Source: Ferrimicrobium acidiphilum DSM 19497
GTDB taxonomy: Bacteria > Actinomycetota > Acidimicrobiia > Acidimicrobiales > Acidimicrobiaceae
Direction: 5' to 3'
DNA: 64,000 nt
Assembly: GCF_000949255.1 (NCBI RefSeq)
Contig: NZ_JXUW01000005.1
Coordinates: 90,203 to 154,202 of the forward strand
Shown: piece after piece, positions 1 to 9,334 of the stretch
Layout of the letters: each line of letters starts with the position of its first letter
How positions within the stretch are numbered: the first letter of the stretch is position 1
Notes under the pieces: generated by a model
Told to the model about the DNA's origin: nothing
The model's database searches: none
The model's input: only the letters and a program-made list of their open reading frames with translations
Made by a program: the position numbers and the translations under genes

Positions 1-882
1 CCGCTTCAACAACGACTGCGAAGGAAGCCGCCACGGTCCATCCTCGCGTACCTGATGCAACGCAGGTTGGGATGCGAGCGCATCGACGAGCATCGGCTCC
101 TCGATCGGTATCGGCTCTGGTGTTATCGAAGACGGTGGCACTCGCTCGCCAACGACCTCCGGGGTATCGACAGGTTCCTGGTCCGGCGGGGCGTCGCCAA
201 CTCCCTTGGCGCCCCTGCCTCCTCGAGTACGCTTGGGTTCATCGTGCTGAGAGAGAGAGGAGCGCTTAGCTCTTGGAGCTCGAGTCTCAGATGTGTCACG
301 CTCACGGGTAGCGCCCAGACGCGTTACGATCCAGTCCATCGACTCTCGTGGTTTGAGACCTGCCAGCCCAAGCACGCAGACGATAGCGATAAGGGCGAGG
401 ACGATCGTACCGCCGATCGATCCCGCCAGCCTCGTAGCAGCAAAACCTACGATATCACCCACGACTCCGCCATAACGAGACCCCGGTAAAACCAGATTAT
501 GGGTTGCACCCAGCTCTACAGCGGCATCGATCGAGGCGATCGCTATGACCACTATGCCCGCGAACAACAGACTAAAGCGTGGCAATCTTCTGTACTTCAT
601 CACCACCGCGAAGCCGATCACCGCTGCCACGACATAGACCACCCAGGCCAGGACACCCAGGAGATCATGACCAAGCCCTAACAGCACCCGTCCGAGTCCA
701 CCGAAGAGTCCGCTGTAGGCAACAATACCCAAGAGAAGGGCACCGACGGCCCAGACGAGGCCGGTCGCTTCGCGTGACCAGTGAACCTGCGTAGTCGACG
801 ATGGCCGCGACCTAGTAGGGCGACCTTTGGTGGATGAGGGCTTCTTCGCCGTATTAGATCTTCCGCGCGACGACGTTGCCAC
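1..882 (-). CDS. ftsK: DNA translocase FtsK/SpoIIIE, N-terminal part (cut by window edge)
   Basis: Reading the minus strand from a GTG at 882 gives an open frame of 294 codons that runs off the window. A basic, Ser/Thr/Arg-rich head of about 35 residues is followed by about four hydrophobic segments (residues 38-180), then a charged, Pro-rich linker. The last residues (PWRLPSQSLLKR) match the short motif that opens the FtsK motor region (family form: Y-x-LPP-x-SLL). FtsK pumps DNA at the septum and activates XerCD recombination; the ATPase and gamma domains would lie beyond base 1. The start codon directly follows the stop of the RNase J gene, so the two are probably co-transcribed. Identity rests on architecture, the boundary motif and the common rnj-ftsK order. 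Confidence 0.8.
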   Translation of the reverse strand, partial: MATSSRGRSNTAKKPSSTKGRPTRSRPSSTTQVHWSREATGLVWAVGALLLGIVAYSGLFGGLGRVLLGLGHDLLGVLAWVVYVVAAVIGFAVVMKYRRLPRFSLLFAGIVVIAIASIDAAVELGATHNLVLPGSRYGGVVGDIVGFAATRLAGSIGGTIVLALIAIVCVLGLAGLKPRESMDWIVTRLGATRERDTSETRAPRAKRSSLSQHDEPKRTRGGRGAKGVGDAPPDQEPVDTPEVVGERVPPSSITPEPIPIEEPMLVDALASQPALHQVREDGPWRLPSQSLLKR

Positions 883-2550
883 TCACACCTCGATCACAAG
901 TGGGACCACCAACGGTCGGCGCTTGGTCTGCTCACGAACGTACTTGCCTACACGCCGCTTCAACTGATCCTTGAGGTGACTGACACCTTGATCGGGGCGC
1001 AACCCAACCACGGTAGCCGAGACGACATCACGAATCGCAAGGAGCAGGCCCTCTTCGCGCTCATCATGGACCCAACCAAATGAGAAGATCTCCGGATCTC
1101 CGACCAACTGGCGCCCCTCGGCCATTGTGAGTGCCGCTACCACGATGCCATCAGCCGATAGGCTGCGGCGGTCCCTCAACACACTGGCGTTGATGTCTCC
1201 AACCTTGCCATCCACATAGAGGTAGTCTCCCGACCGAGACTCACCCCATGCTAGGCCCTGCTCGCTCAGTAGTACCTCATCACCATCATCACAAATACGA
1301 GCCTCGCCAGCCACCGCACCCGTGGTGAGCGCCAGCTGGTGATGTGCAGCAAGATGCCGATACTCACCATGGACTGGTATGAAGAACTCCGGGCGCACCA
1401 GTGTGATAAGCAACTCAAGCTCATCGCGTCGGGCGTGGCCGGATGAATGGACCCTACGAACGGACGGATAGATCGCACGCACACCGAGCCTCGCGAGCTG
1501 GTTGATGACCCGATATACAGCTGACTCATTGCCAGGAATCGTGTCGGAGGAGAAGATGACGGTATCGCGATCGCCCATCTCAAACCATGGGTCCTTTGCA
1601 AAGGCCAACCGATGCAACGCCGACGAATGCTCGCCTTGGCTGCCGGTAGCAATAACACACACCGAGGCAGGGTCTAGATCGTCAATAACCTCGACATCGA
1701 CAAACCCCTCGAGTGCACCAGCAGGGAACAAGCCAAGCTGATCAGCGAGTTTCACGTTGCGTTGCAATGAGCGCCCAACCAGGCAGATCTTTCGCCCTGA
1801 GGCGCGACAGGCCGCCATAATCTGCTGGATTCGATGGAGATGGGATGCAAAACATACGACCGTCAATCTACGGTCCTGATTCTCGGCGAACACCTCGGAG
1901 AGTACCAGGCCAACCGAACTCTCAGAGTTCGACGACCCAGGTTCGTCAGCGTTGGTTGAATCTGAAAGGAGTAACCGAACTCCCGCTGCTCCCAGTGTCG
2001 CCATACGATCAAGACCAAAAGCCCTGTGGTCGACTGGTGTGCGATCGATCTTGAAGTCGCCGGTATGGAGGATCAACCCCTGTTCGGTCGAGACCACAAT
2101 AGCTGTTGCACCCGGGATCGAGTGGGTCACGGGAATAAACTCGACATCGAACGGTCCGACCCTCACCGATCCGTAGTCGTCTATCTCGTGATAGCTAATA
2201 CCCGAGACGCCGGACTGCTCAAGTCGCGAACGAGCGAATGCCAGCGTGACTGGGGACCCATAGATCGGCATAACACGCTCACGCAACAGGTGTGGAAGTG
2301 CACCTATATGGTCCTCATGTCCGTGAGTTACAAGTACCCCATGGAGATCTAGATCGGCCTCGATCAGATAGCGATAGTCGGGCAGCACCACATCAACGCC
2401 AGGCATATCCGCCTTCGGAAACATGACTCCACAATCGATAACTACCGCATCTCGCCCCTGGGTAATGACCAGACAGTTGCGCCCAATCTCACCCAACCCA
2501 CCAAGAAACCTCACCGACACCAGCTGTGGAGTAGCCGCGCTGCTATTCAT
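883..2550 (-). CDS. rnj: Ribonuclease J
   Basis: A 555-residue metallo-beta-lactamase/beta-CASP nuclease, the normal length for RNase J, which degrades and matures RNA as an endonuclease and 5'-3' exonuclease. The zinc-binding motif THGHEDHIG is at residues 75-83, preceded by a typical N-terminus (FLGGLGEIGRN, residues 15-25). Further metal and beta-CASP motifs follow, such as HTGDFKID near 160 and HSSGHA near 365. The start overlaps the end of dapA by 8 bp and the stop abuts the ftsK start. The dapA-rnj-ftsK order is common in actinobacteria. The gene is intact. Confidence 0.95.
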   Translation of the reverse strand: MNSSAATPQLVSVRFLGGLGEIGRNCLVITQGRDAVVIDCGVMFPKADMPGVDVVLPDYRYLIEADLDLHGVLVTHGHEDHIGALPHLLRERVMPIYGSPVTLAFARSRLEQSGVSGISYHEIDDYGSVRVGPFDVEFIPVTHSIPGATAIVVSTEQGLILHTGDFKIDRTPVDHRAFGLDRMATLGAAGVRLLLSDSTNADEPGSSNSESSVGLVLSEVFAENQDRRLTVVCFASHLHRIQQIMAACRASGRKICLVGRSLQRNVKLADQLGLFPAGALEGFVDVEVIDDLDPASVCVIATGSQGEHSSALHRLAFAKDPWFEMGDRDTVIFSSDTIPGNESAVYRVINQLARLGVRAIYPSVRRVHSSGHARRDELELLITLVRPEFFIPVHGEYRHLAAHHQLALTTGAVAGEARICDDGDEVLLSEQGLAWGESRSGDYLYVDGKVGDINASVLRDRRSLSADGIVVAALTMAEGRQLVGDPEIFSFGWVHDEREEGLLLAIRDVVSATVVGLRPDQGVSHLKDQLKRRVGKYVREQTKRRPLVVPLVIEV

Positions 2551-3463
2551 TGATGAGACCTACTCCTTCGTCCGCAAGGTTATCACGTAGCTCATCGTAG
2601 AGCTTTCTAGCATCGGCGATTAACTCCTCTGGAGGATCGATCAGTGGTGACCGCGTGTAGCCTGCACAGACCCCAAGATGAGCCATCATTGCTTTGGTTG
2701 GTATTGGGTTAGGATAGCGCTCACTGCTCTCAAACTCGTAGCTTGGGACCAGGATGCGATTCAAACGAATCGCTCGTTCGAGGTTACCACCTACGGCAGC
2801 ATCGACAAGCGCCTGAAAACCAAGCCCAGCCCAGTGCGAAGCCACCGAGACTACGCCAACCGCACCCAAACTGAGAAACGGCATCAGAAGCGAATCATCA
2901 CCGCAATAGACCTGTGCCCTACCCTCTATCAATCCAGCGAGCTTGCCAAGCCGGGCAACATCTCCCGATGCATCCTTGATCGCCACAATATTTGAGTGCT
3001 CCTCCAGCAGCGATAGAAAAGTAGGGATCTCTATCCGACGTCCAGTGCGAGCAGGGATATCGTAGAGCATCACCGGCAAGGCCGTAGCTTGCGCGATTGC
3101 ACCGAAATGCCGAATCAGTCCGGCCTGTGGAGGTCGATTGTAGTATGGTGTCACAGCCAAAATGCCATCAGCTCCAACCTCCTCCGCGTCCTTGATCAAA
3201 CGCAATGAGTGGGCAGTGTCATTGGTGGTGGCGCCAGCCAAAACTGGACAATCCACTGCTTGACGAACCAAGTGCCAGAGCTGTCGACGCTCGGCATCCG
3301 AAAGCGTCCCAGATTCACCTGTAGACCCGGTGACAACGAGACCATCAGACCCGTTGGCCACCAGCCAACGCGCCAGGTTTACCACACCCTCCTCATCTAT
3401 CTCTCCATCAACTCCAAACGGCGTACCCATCGCGGTCAACACAGGACCAAATCGCGCCAGCAT
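2543..3463 (-). CDS. dapA: 4-hydroxy-tetrahydrodipicolinate synthase
   Basis: A 306-residue TIM-barrel enzyme that condenses pyruvate with aspartate semialdehyde, the first committed step to diaminopimelate and lysine. The family signature GSTGE is at residues 46-50. The Schiff-base lysine is K163 in AIKDASGD, and the active-site tyrosine is Y134 in YDIPARTG with R139. It lies between dapB (upstream) and rnj (8-bp overlap). About 200 bp separate it from dapB, and that gap holds a 15-bp minisatellite. Confidence 0.95.
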   Translation of the reverse strand: MLARFGPVLTAMGTPFGVDGEIDEEGVVNLARWLVANGSDGLVVTGSTGESGTLSDAERRQLWHLVRQAVDCPVLAGATTNDTAHSLRLIKDAEEVGADGILAVTPYYNRPPQAGLIRHFGAIAQATALPVMLYDIPARTGRRIEIPTFLSLLEEHSNIVAIKDASGDVARLGKLAGLIEGRAQVYCGDDSLLMPFLSLGAVGVVSVASHWAGLGFQALVDAAVGGNLERAIRLNRILVPSYEFESSERYPNPIPTKAMMAHLGVCAGYTRSPLIDPPEELIADARKLYDELRDNLADEGVGLINE

Positions 3464-3469
3464 CAGCGG

Positions 3470-3691
3470 CTACCTCCACTCTCTCATCACGATAACTCCT
3501 GGCACCAGAACTCCTGGCACCAGAACTCCTGGCACCAGAACTCCTGGCACCAGAACTCCTTGCGCACTATCTCCTTGCGCACTATCTCCTGGCGCACTAT
3601 CTCCTGGCGCACTATCTCCTTGCGAATCACGTCCTGACACAGGCACCCTCTGGTTGCCATCAATCCTGGCCAAGAAAACCATCGATCCCAA
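3470..3691 (-). CDS. Doubtful small ORF of pentapeptide repeats between dapB and dapA
   Basis: An open frame of 73 codons starts inside the 3' end of dapB (32-bp overlap) and stops 6 bp before the dapA start. Its middle is made of two sets of pentapeptides, first DSAPG/DSAQG and then four VLVPG units, which resemble elastin-like sequence. These arise because the underlying DNA is a 15-bp tandem repeat, so every frame is repetitive. It could be a translated linker peptide in the dapB-dapA transcript or a non-coding minisatellite that happens to be open. No convincing Shine-Dalgarno sequence was seen, and there is no recognisable homologue. Confidence 0.25.
   Translation of the reverse strand: MGSMVFLARIDGNQRVPVSGRDSQGDSAPGDSAPGDSAQGDSAQGVLVPGVLVPGVLVPGVLVPGVIVMREWR
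3494..3624. repeat. 15-bp tandem repeat (minisatellite), about 8.7 copies
   Basis: Four identical units AACTCCTGGCACCAG (3494-3553) are followed by variants of the same length: one AACTCCTTGCGCACT, one ATCTCCTTGCGCACT, two ATCTCCTGGCGCACT, and a partial unit to 3624. The period is exactly five codons, so copy-number change would not shift a reading frame. It lies between dapB and dapA. Confidence 0.95.
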
Positions 3692-4472
3692 CGACCAAGC
3701 GATCGAGTCCGGTAACTCGATCTACAGCCAACAAAACTCCTGGTACAAATGAAGATCTGTCATGGGAGTCATGACGGATCGTCAGCGTCTGGCTAGCGGT
3801 TCCAAAGATAACCTCATGGTGCGCAACAGCCCCACGAAGACGCAGAGAGTGGATGCGTACATCCCCATCAACCACACCACCTCGTGCACCCTCAACTTTT
3901 AGATTACTCGTCCTATCTTGAAGAAATCCGGGCTGGTTCGCCACTCTGCGTGCATCGGTAATCCTCATAGCAGTCTCAAGTGACGTTCCAGATGGCGCAT
4001 CAACCTTCTGGTCGTGATGTGCCTCCACAATCTCCACGCTCTCAAAAAAAGGCGCACACATAGCAGCACAACGCATCATCAGAATGGCACCTATCGAGAA
4101 GTTGGAGGCGATCACGCAACCCACACCCTCGAACGCCTCACCTAGGCGTCTCATCTCGTCGTCGGTAAATCCAGTCGTTCCCACCACCGCTGGTATCTGG
4201 GCCTGAGCAAGCTTTAGCAGATTATGAAAGGAGGCGCGCGCCTCGGTAAAATCTATTACCACCTCCGGCGCCTCGGAGATCAACGCCTCGACGTCACGAC
4301 GGGCGATGAGCCCGGCTGCATTCCTTCCGAGCATCTGACCAAGATCAATCCCGGCGAGCTTCGGGTCTACAGCTGCAACCAGCTCATACCCAGGCTCCTC
4401 GAGAATCGCGCGACATACGCTGGAACCAACCTTACCACCCGCACCGAGCACTCCAATTCGCATGTCAGTCAT
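3660..4472 (-). CDS. dapB: 4-hydroxy-tetrahydrodipicolinate reductase
   Basis: A 270-residue enzyme reducing the DapA product with NAD(P)H. The nucleotide-binding loop GVLGAGGKVG is at residues 7-16. The substrate/catalytic segment EAHHDQKVDAPSGTS is at 150-164, with catalytic His152 and Lys156. ATG at 4472 is used; a second in-frame ATG at 4463 is also possible. The gene lies downstream of the pnp terminator, so it probably has its own promoter in the ~240 bp before it. Its 3' end overlaps the doubtful repeat ORF. Confidence 0.93.
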   Translation of the reverse strand: MTDMRIGVLGAGGKVGSSVCRAILEEPGYELVAAVDPKLAGIDLGQMLGRNAAGLIARRDVEALISEAPEVVIDFTEARASFHNLLKLAQAQIPAVVGTTGFTDDEMRRLGEAFEGVGCVIASNFSIGAILMMRCAAMCAPFFESVEIVEAHHDQKVDAPSGTSLETAMRITDARRVANQPGFLQDRTSNLKVEGARGGVVDGDVRIHSLRLRGAVAHHEVIFGTASQTLTIRHDSHDRSSFVPGVLLAVDRVTGLDRLVVGIDGFLGQD

Positions 4473-4709
4473 GCTAGCGGGAGCTTCAACTAAGCCACGA
4501 TTGCAGAGTCACAGCCGTCAGCACCTTCGACGGTCTCCATCCTCAAGGTTGCCCTATCGAATCCAATTTAACTGTATGCATCTGCTCGAGCAACCGATCC
4601 CAGCTCCGCCTGCACCTCATAGACGAACAAGAATGACGACTGTTGATCTCCCCCAACCTAGAGCCAAATCCAGCAGCCACAACCTTGCGACCCACTGCTA
4701 CCAAAACAT

Positions 4710-4740
4710 AGCTGACCCGGCACAGAAGGCCGGGTCAGCT
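4710..4740 (-). terminator. Rho-independent terminator after pnp
   Basis: A perfect 12-bp inverted repeat (AGCTGACCCGGC at 4710-4721 with its complement at 4729-4740) has a 7-nt loop. On the minus strand it is followed by a T-rich stretch (TATGTTTTGG). It lies 24 bp past the pnp stop and separates pnp from dapB. The 4473-4763 gap shows nothing else clear. Confidence 0.85.
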
Positions 4741-4763
4741 TAGATCAACTCTACCAAAATCAG

Positions 4764-7070
4764 CTAGCCGAGATCGCCGATCTCACGCGCCAGCTCGGTC
4801 TCAAAGGAGTCCTCGAATGAGACGCGATTCGACGGTGCAGCAGCCGCAGCTTGCTTGCTGACAGGAGCAGCAGTGCCGGTGGTATCACTAACACTAGAGC
4901 TAGCGCCAGTGTTCTCATCGATCAACGACAGAGCCAGCTTGCCTGAAGGATCGATCTCGTCAACTCTGACCGAGATCTCTTGATTGAGCTCCAGTACGTC
5001 CTCTACTCGGTCGACACGCTTGCCACGCCCCAACTTGGAGATATGAACAAGACCATCGCGACCGGGAAGAATGTTGACAAAGGCACCGAACTTGGTGATT
5101 CCGACCACCTTACCAAGATATACAGCACCCAAGGTAGCCTCAGGTGGATTCAGGATAAGTTCAATGCGTCGCTGAACCTCCTTGACCATCTCGCCATCCT
5201 TGGAGCCGATAACGACGCGACCAACGCTGCCATCATCATCAACCGAGATATCACACCCCGTGTCGAGCTGCATGGCGTTGATGTTCTTGCCCTTTGGACC
5301 GATGATCTCACCAATCTTATCCATTGGGATCTGGATGGTGACTATGCGAGGCGCCGTCGCGGCTACCTCTGCGCGAGGGGCAGAGATCGTCTGCTCAATG
5401 ACGTCGATAATCTGCATACGTGCTGTGTGGGCTTGCTTGAGTGCAGAGGCAAGGACATCCGCTGGAATACCATCGATCTTGGTATCTAGCTGCAGTGCCG
5501 TGACAAAGTCACGAGTCCCTGCGACCTTGAAATCCATGTCTCCGAAGGCATCCTCAGCTCCGAGAATATCGGTGAGGGTGACGTACTTGCCATCCTCATA
5601 GATCAGACCCATAGCAATGCCGCCAACAGGAGCTTTGATCGGAACTCCTGCATCCATGAGCGACAAGGTGGATCCACATACCGAAGCCATCGAGGTCGAG
5701 CCGTTGGAGCTTAGTACCTCAGAAACGAGACGCAAAGCATAGCTAAACTCCTCTTCGGAAGGTACAACTGGGGCGAGCGCGCGCTCAGCAAGTAGCCCGT
5801 GACCGATCTCTCGACGCTTAGGACCGCGCATAAACCCAGGCTCACCAGAGGCAAATGGCGGCATATTGTAGTGGTGCATGTACCGCTTTGAGTCCTCGAT
5901 GCCGAGCGTATCGAGCTGCTGATTCATGCGTGGCATCCCAAGAGTACACACGTTGAGCACCTGAGTCTCTCCGCGTTGAAACATCCCAGAACCATGCGCA
6001 GTAGGAATAAGTCCAACGGTGGCCGACAAAGGTCGTATCGTTGAGGTATCGCGACCATCGATGCGAACTCCATCGTTGACGATTCGTTCACGTACAACAG
6101 CCTTGAGGAGCGAACGAAGCGCAGACTTGATGGCGCCTGCCTGATCCTCGAACTGCGAAGAGAGGGCCTCTTGAACCTCTGCATTGATGCTCTCGATCGC
6201 GGTGGCTCGCTCAAGCTTGTCCGCGATGGCATTAGCAGTAACGAGCCTGGCACGAGCCGCGGTTTGAACGGCTTGCGCAATCTCATCGCTGTAGTCCGTT
6301 ACCGGAGTCCAACTCATCGGCTCTCTTGGGGTAGCCTTGGCGATCAGTTCTTGCTGCAGAGCTATCGACTCAGCTATCCAACGCTTAGCCTCGACAAGTC
6401 CGGCTGCGACGACCTCCTCCGTAGGGATGGCACCCTTAGACTCGTAGGCCTTCCAGGTAAACTCCGTGCCTCCAGCCTCAACCATCATGACGGCGACATC
6501 GGAGCCGTCACTAGTCATGCGTCCAGCAACGACGAGCTCGAATGAGCTCTCGTCACCCTCTTGATAGGTCGGGAACGGTATCCATCGTCCGTCGGCCGCC
6601 AAAGCGATGCGCACCGCTCCTATAGGTCCTTGGAACGGAATACCCGACATCATGAGCGCCGCCGAGGCAGCATTGATAGATAGAACATCGTGCGGATTGA
6701 TCAAGTCGGCACCGAGAATGGTGACCACCACGTGGACATCGTTACGAAAACCATCAGGGAAGCAAGGACGCAACGGACGATCGATCAATCGACACGTCAA
6801 GATGGCCTGATCGCTGGCGCGACCCTCTCGGCGAAAGAACGAACCTGGGATTTTTCCAGCGGCATACATCCTCTCCTCAACGTCCACCGTGAGTGGGAAG
6901 AAGTCGATACCATCCTTTGGCTGCTTGCTAGTGGTGGCCGTTGCGAGCACCATGGTATCGCCAAGCTGGGCCACAACAGCTCCATGAGCCTGAGGGGCAA
7001 GAAGTCCGGTTTCAAAACGAATCAGGGTATCCATACCCGTGAACTGACGCTCGACACTGATTGCCGACAT
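4764..7070 (-). CDS. pnp: Polyribonucleotide nucleotidyltransferase (PNPase)
   Basis: A 768-residue 3'-5' phosphorolytic exoribonuclease. It has two RNase PH-like halves (about residues 10-230 and 320-545); the second contains GGIAMGL and the acidic GDMDFKVAGT segment. A KH domain follows (KIGEIIGPKGKNI, about 565-580), then an S1 domain (about 630-700, LGAVYLGKVVGITKFGAFV), then an Ala/Ser-rich tail. The start ATG has a good Shine-Dalgarno AAGGAG five bases upstream. The rpsO-pnp order is the classic one. The gene ends at a strong terminator. Confidence 0.97.
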   Translation of the reverse strand: MSAISVERQFTGMDTLIRFETGLLAPQAHGAVVAQLGDTMVLATATTSKQPKDGIDFFPLTVDVEERMYAAGKIPGSFFRREGRASDQAILTCRLIDRPLRPCFPDGFRNDVHVVVTILGADLINPHDVLSINAASAALMMSGIPFQGPIGAVRIALAADGRWIPFPTYQEGDESSFELVVAGRMTSDGSDVAVMMVEAGGTEFTWKAYESKGAIPTEEVVAAGLVEAKRWIAESIALQQELIAKATPREPMSWTPVTDYSDEIAQAVQTAARARLVTANAIADKLERATAIESINAEVQEALSSQFEDQAGAIKSALRSLLKAVVRERIVNDGVRIDGRDTSTIRPLSATVGLIPTAHGSGMFQRGETQVLNVCTLGMPRMNQQLDTLGIEDSKRYMHHYNMPPFASGEPGFMRGPKRREIGHGLLAERALAPVVPSEEEFSYALRLVSEVLSSNGSTSMASVCGSTLSLMDAGVPIKAPVGGIAMGLIYEDGKYVTLTDILGAEDAFGDMDFKVAGTRDFVTALQLDTKIDGIPADVLASALKQAHTARMQIIDVIEQTISAPRAEVAATAPRIVTIQIPMDKIGEIIGPKGKNINAMQLDTGCDISVDDDGSVGRVVIGSKDGEMVKEVQRRIELILNPPEATLGAVYLGKVVGITKFGAFVNILPGRDGLVHISKLGRGKRVDRVEDVLELNQEISVRVDEIDPSGKLALSLIDENTGASSSVSDTTGTAAPVSKQAAAAAPSNRVSFEDSFETELAREIGDLG

Positions 7071-7112
7071 ATTTCTCCTTATTTACGATTGCTGATTCTG
7101 AAGCAAACGCGA

Positions 7113-7370
7113 CTAACGGCGCAAGCCAAGACGGGATATCAAAGTACGGTAGCGCTCAACGTCTTGGTCACGCAGGTAGTCGAGAAGTCGTCGACGCCGT
7201 CCAATCATCATCATCAGTCCACGGCGCGAGTGATGGTCACCCTTGTGCACCTTGAGATGCTCAGTAAGCTGAGCTATCCTGTCGGTAAGGATGGCGACCT
7301 GAACCTCTGGGGAACCGGTATCACCCTCACGAGTCTGATAGCTCGTAATGACATCTTGCTTGGTCGACAT
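7113..7370 (-). CDS. rpsO: 30S ribosomal protein S15
   Basis: An 85-residue protein (family 85-90). It contains the family segments TGSPEVQVA (residues 18-26), [18 protein letters not shown] (about 34-51) and a basic C-terminal helix ([11 protein letters not shown]). S15 binds 16S rRNA early in 30S assembly. It is co-directional with ribF upstream and pnp 42 bp downstream; rpsO is often self-regulated through its leader, but no pseudoknot was identified here. Confidence 0.97.
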   Translation of the reverse strand: MSTKQDVITSYQTREGDTGSPEVQVAILTDRIAQLTEHLKVHKGDHHSRRGLMMMIGRRRRLLDYLRDQDVERYRTLISRLGLRR

Positions 7371-7447
7371 ACGTAGTCATTCCTCTTCTAGATCTGGACC
7401 CGCCAGATTGACGTTTAACTTACAAGTACGGCGACCATCATAGCGGC

Positions 7448-8428
7448 TCAGAACGAACAAGACGGCCAGGCCTCAACTGCTGCCACTGCATCTTGGACAT
7501 CACGCTCCATTTGCTGCCGAAAGACGGCTTCAGAGTCAAAGACCTGCTGATCTCGAAGCTTTGCAACGAAAAGGACTGGAATCTCGCGTCCGTAAAGATC
7601 CTCATCCGCCCCAACGATAAAGACCTCCAACAGTCGAGCGCCTCCGTCGGGGTAGTACATAGGTCGTGTTCCAAGCGAAATCGCCAATGGATACCGCTGT
7701 TCACTAAGGTAGGTGTAACCTGCATATACCGCATCAGGCGGCCTCACAAACCCATCACCTAGACTAACGTTCGCGGTCGGGAAACCGAGGGTGCGACCCC
7801 TTCGATCGCCCGATACAACAACCCCTTCGAGCCCAAAAGGGTGTCCTAGCAGAAGGTTGGCAAGATCTAAACGACCCTCCTGCACGAGAGATCGAATCAG
7901 TGTCGCCGAGACGACTGTGGAGGCTTCGAGCGGTGTTGAGTCGTCTACCTCCCCGACGGTCAACAGACGCGAACCATGCACTGTGAACCCAAGACTCGTT
8001 CCCTGTTGCTCGAGGTCGGCTATCGAGCCTGCACCTTTGGCGCCGTAACTGAAGTTCTCCCCGACGTAGACCGCCACCGCTGACAGCGTATCGCCCAACA
8101 CCTGCTCAACGAACTCGGCTGGTGGTTGGGCTGCCCGCTCTTGGTCGAAATGGAGAAGATAGAGCACATCAACGCCAAAGGACTGGAGCAGTCGATGACG
8201 AATCAGCGGACCCATCAGCAGACGCGGTGCACGATCGGGCGCAAACACCCTCATCGGATGTTGATCAAAAGTGACCACCACCAGAGGCAAGGATCGTCTT
8301 TCAGCCTCAGCACGAGCCTCTTTCAGTAGCTGGAGATGGCCCCGATGGAGTCCATCAAACGCGCCGATGGTGACCACCGATCCGTCGAGAGAATACGACG
8401 GTGACGTCGAACTCAGAACCTCTATCAT
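7448..8428 (-). CDS. ribF: Bifunctional riboflavin kinase / FAD synthetase
   Basis: A 326-residue enzyme that phosphorylates riboflavin and adenylylates FMN to FAD. The N-terminal nucleotidyltransferase half carries GAFDGLHRGH (residues 22-31, the HxGH-type motif). The C-terminal flavokinase half starts near residue 190 with VVSGDRRGRTLGFPTANV. The start overlaps the truB stop by 4 bp (ATGA), indicating translational coupling. Confidence 0.95.
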   Translation of the reverse strand: MIEVLSSTSPSYSLDGSVVTIGAFDGLHRGHLQLLKEARAEAERRSLPLVVVTFDQHPMRVFAPDRAPRLLMGPLIRHRLLQSFGVDVLYLLHFDQERAAQPPAEFVEQVLGDTLSAVAVYVGENFSYGAKGAGSIADLEQQGTSLGFTVHGSRLLTVGEVDDSTPLEASTVVSATLIRSLVQEGRLDLANLLLGHPFGLEGVVVSGDRRGRTLGFPTANVSLGDGFVRPPDAVYAGYTYLSEQRYPLAISLGTRPMYYPDGGARLLEVFIVGADEDLYGREIPVLFVAKLRDQQVFDSEAVFRQQMERDVQDAVAAVEAWPSCSF

Positions 8429-9330
8429 TGAGCCACCTCTTCTGGTACAACTCGCAATGGCATCAGCCTATCGGCCTCACCTCTATAGATTCCTACAAGT
8501 CGCTGGTACTCAGGTTCCGGTCCGGCAGCAAGGACGACTACCTGTTCAAAGGCGGTGAGCTCTCTCGGCCGGTCGAGTGGGTGACCATGGCGTGCCATCC
8601 TGAGGATCTCCTCATCTATCTCGTAGCGCCCGAAGCTTGGGAAAACTGCCGATAGGCTTAACCGATCCTCTCGCTCGATCGACATCGGGTCCTTGGCAGC
8701 ATCTAGAGTAACCTCTCCGATCGACTCCCTTCGAAGCGATGACAGCGTCGCTCCCGTCTCCAGAAGCTCACCAAGATCCCTGGCGATAGAACGAATATAC
8801 GTTCCTGAAGAACAAGCAATTCGTAGCTCGACATCGAGGAATGGACCCGACCTAGTAAGGCCGAGGAGCTCAATATCGTGGATCACCACCGAACGGCGCT
8901 CTAATGTCACCTCTGAACCAGCGCGGGCGAGCTCATATGCGCGTACTCCATTAACTTTGAGAGCGCTAAATGCTGGTGGGAGCTGTTGAATCGGGCCCTT
9001 GAACCTTTGGAGTGCTCGCCGCACCACTTCGGCGTCAACTCCGGCAGGCACCGGCCGAAAACCCTGGATTGACCCGGTGATGTCGAGGCTGTCGGTTCTC
9101 AATCCACAACGCACTACTCCGCGATAGACCTTGTCAGCGCCGAGCACAAAAGCAAGCAAACGAGACCAAGATCCGACGGCAACGATCAATAGACCAGAGG
9201 CTAGAGGGTCAAGGGTTCCACTATGACCTGCTTTACGCACCTTGAGCTGCCGTTTGGCGATACTCAGCGCCAGCTGGGAGGTTATGCCAACCGGCTTATC
9301 GATGGCGTAAAACCCACCTGCCTCAGCCAC
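8425..9330 (-). CDS. truB: tRNA pseudouridine(55) synthase
   Basis: Modifies U55 of tRNA. The motif GHSGTLDPLASGLL contains the catalytic Asp (residue 65 counted from the ATG at 9402). Upstream of it is FYAIDKPVGITS, which opens the family fold. I prefer the GTG at 9330, just after the rbfA stop, because family members start only a few residues before this segment. The ATG at 9402 would add 24 residues and overlap rbfA by 68 bp. Neither start has a strong Shine-Dalgarno. It lies between rbfA and ribF in the usual order. Confidence 0.93.
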   Translation of the reverse strand: MAEAGGFYAIDKPVGITSQLALSIAKRQLKVRKAGHSGTLDPLASGLLIVAVGSWSRLLAFVLGADKVYRGVVRCGLRTDSLDITGSIQGFRPVPAGVDAEVVRRALQRFKGPIQQLPPAFSALKVNGVRAYELARAGSEVTLERRSVVIHDIELLGLTRSGPFLDVELRIACSSGTYIRSIARDLGELLETGATLSSLRRESIGEVTLDAAKDPMSIEREDRLSLSAVFPSFGRYEIDEEILRMARHGHPLDRPRELTAFEQVVVLAAGPEPEYQRLVGIYRGEADRLMPLRVVPEEVAQ

Positions 9331-9334
9331 CCGG

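Noticed and set aside
3494..3624. Regular repeat array that might suggest CRISPR
   Set aside because: Units are 15 bp, directly abutting and without spacers. It is a minisatellite.
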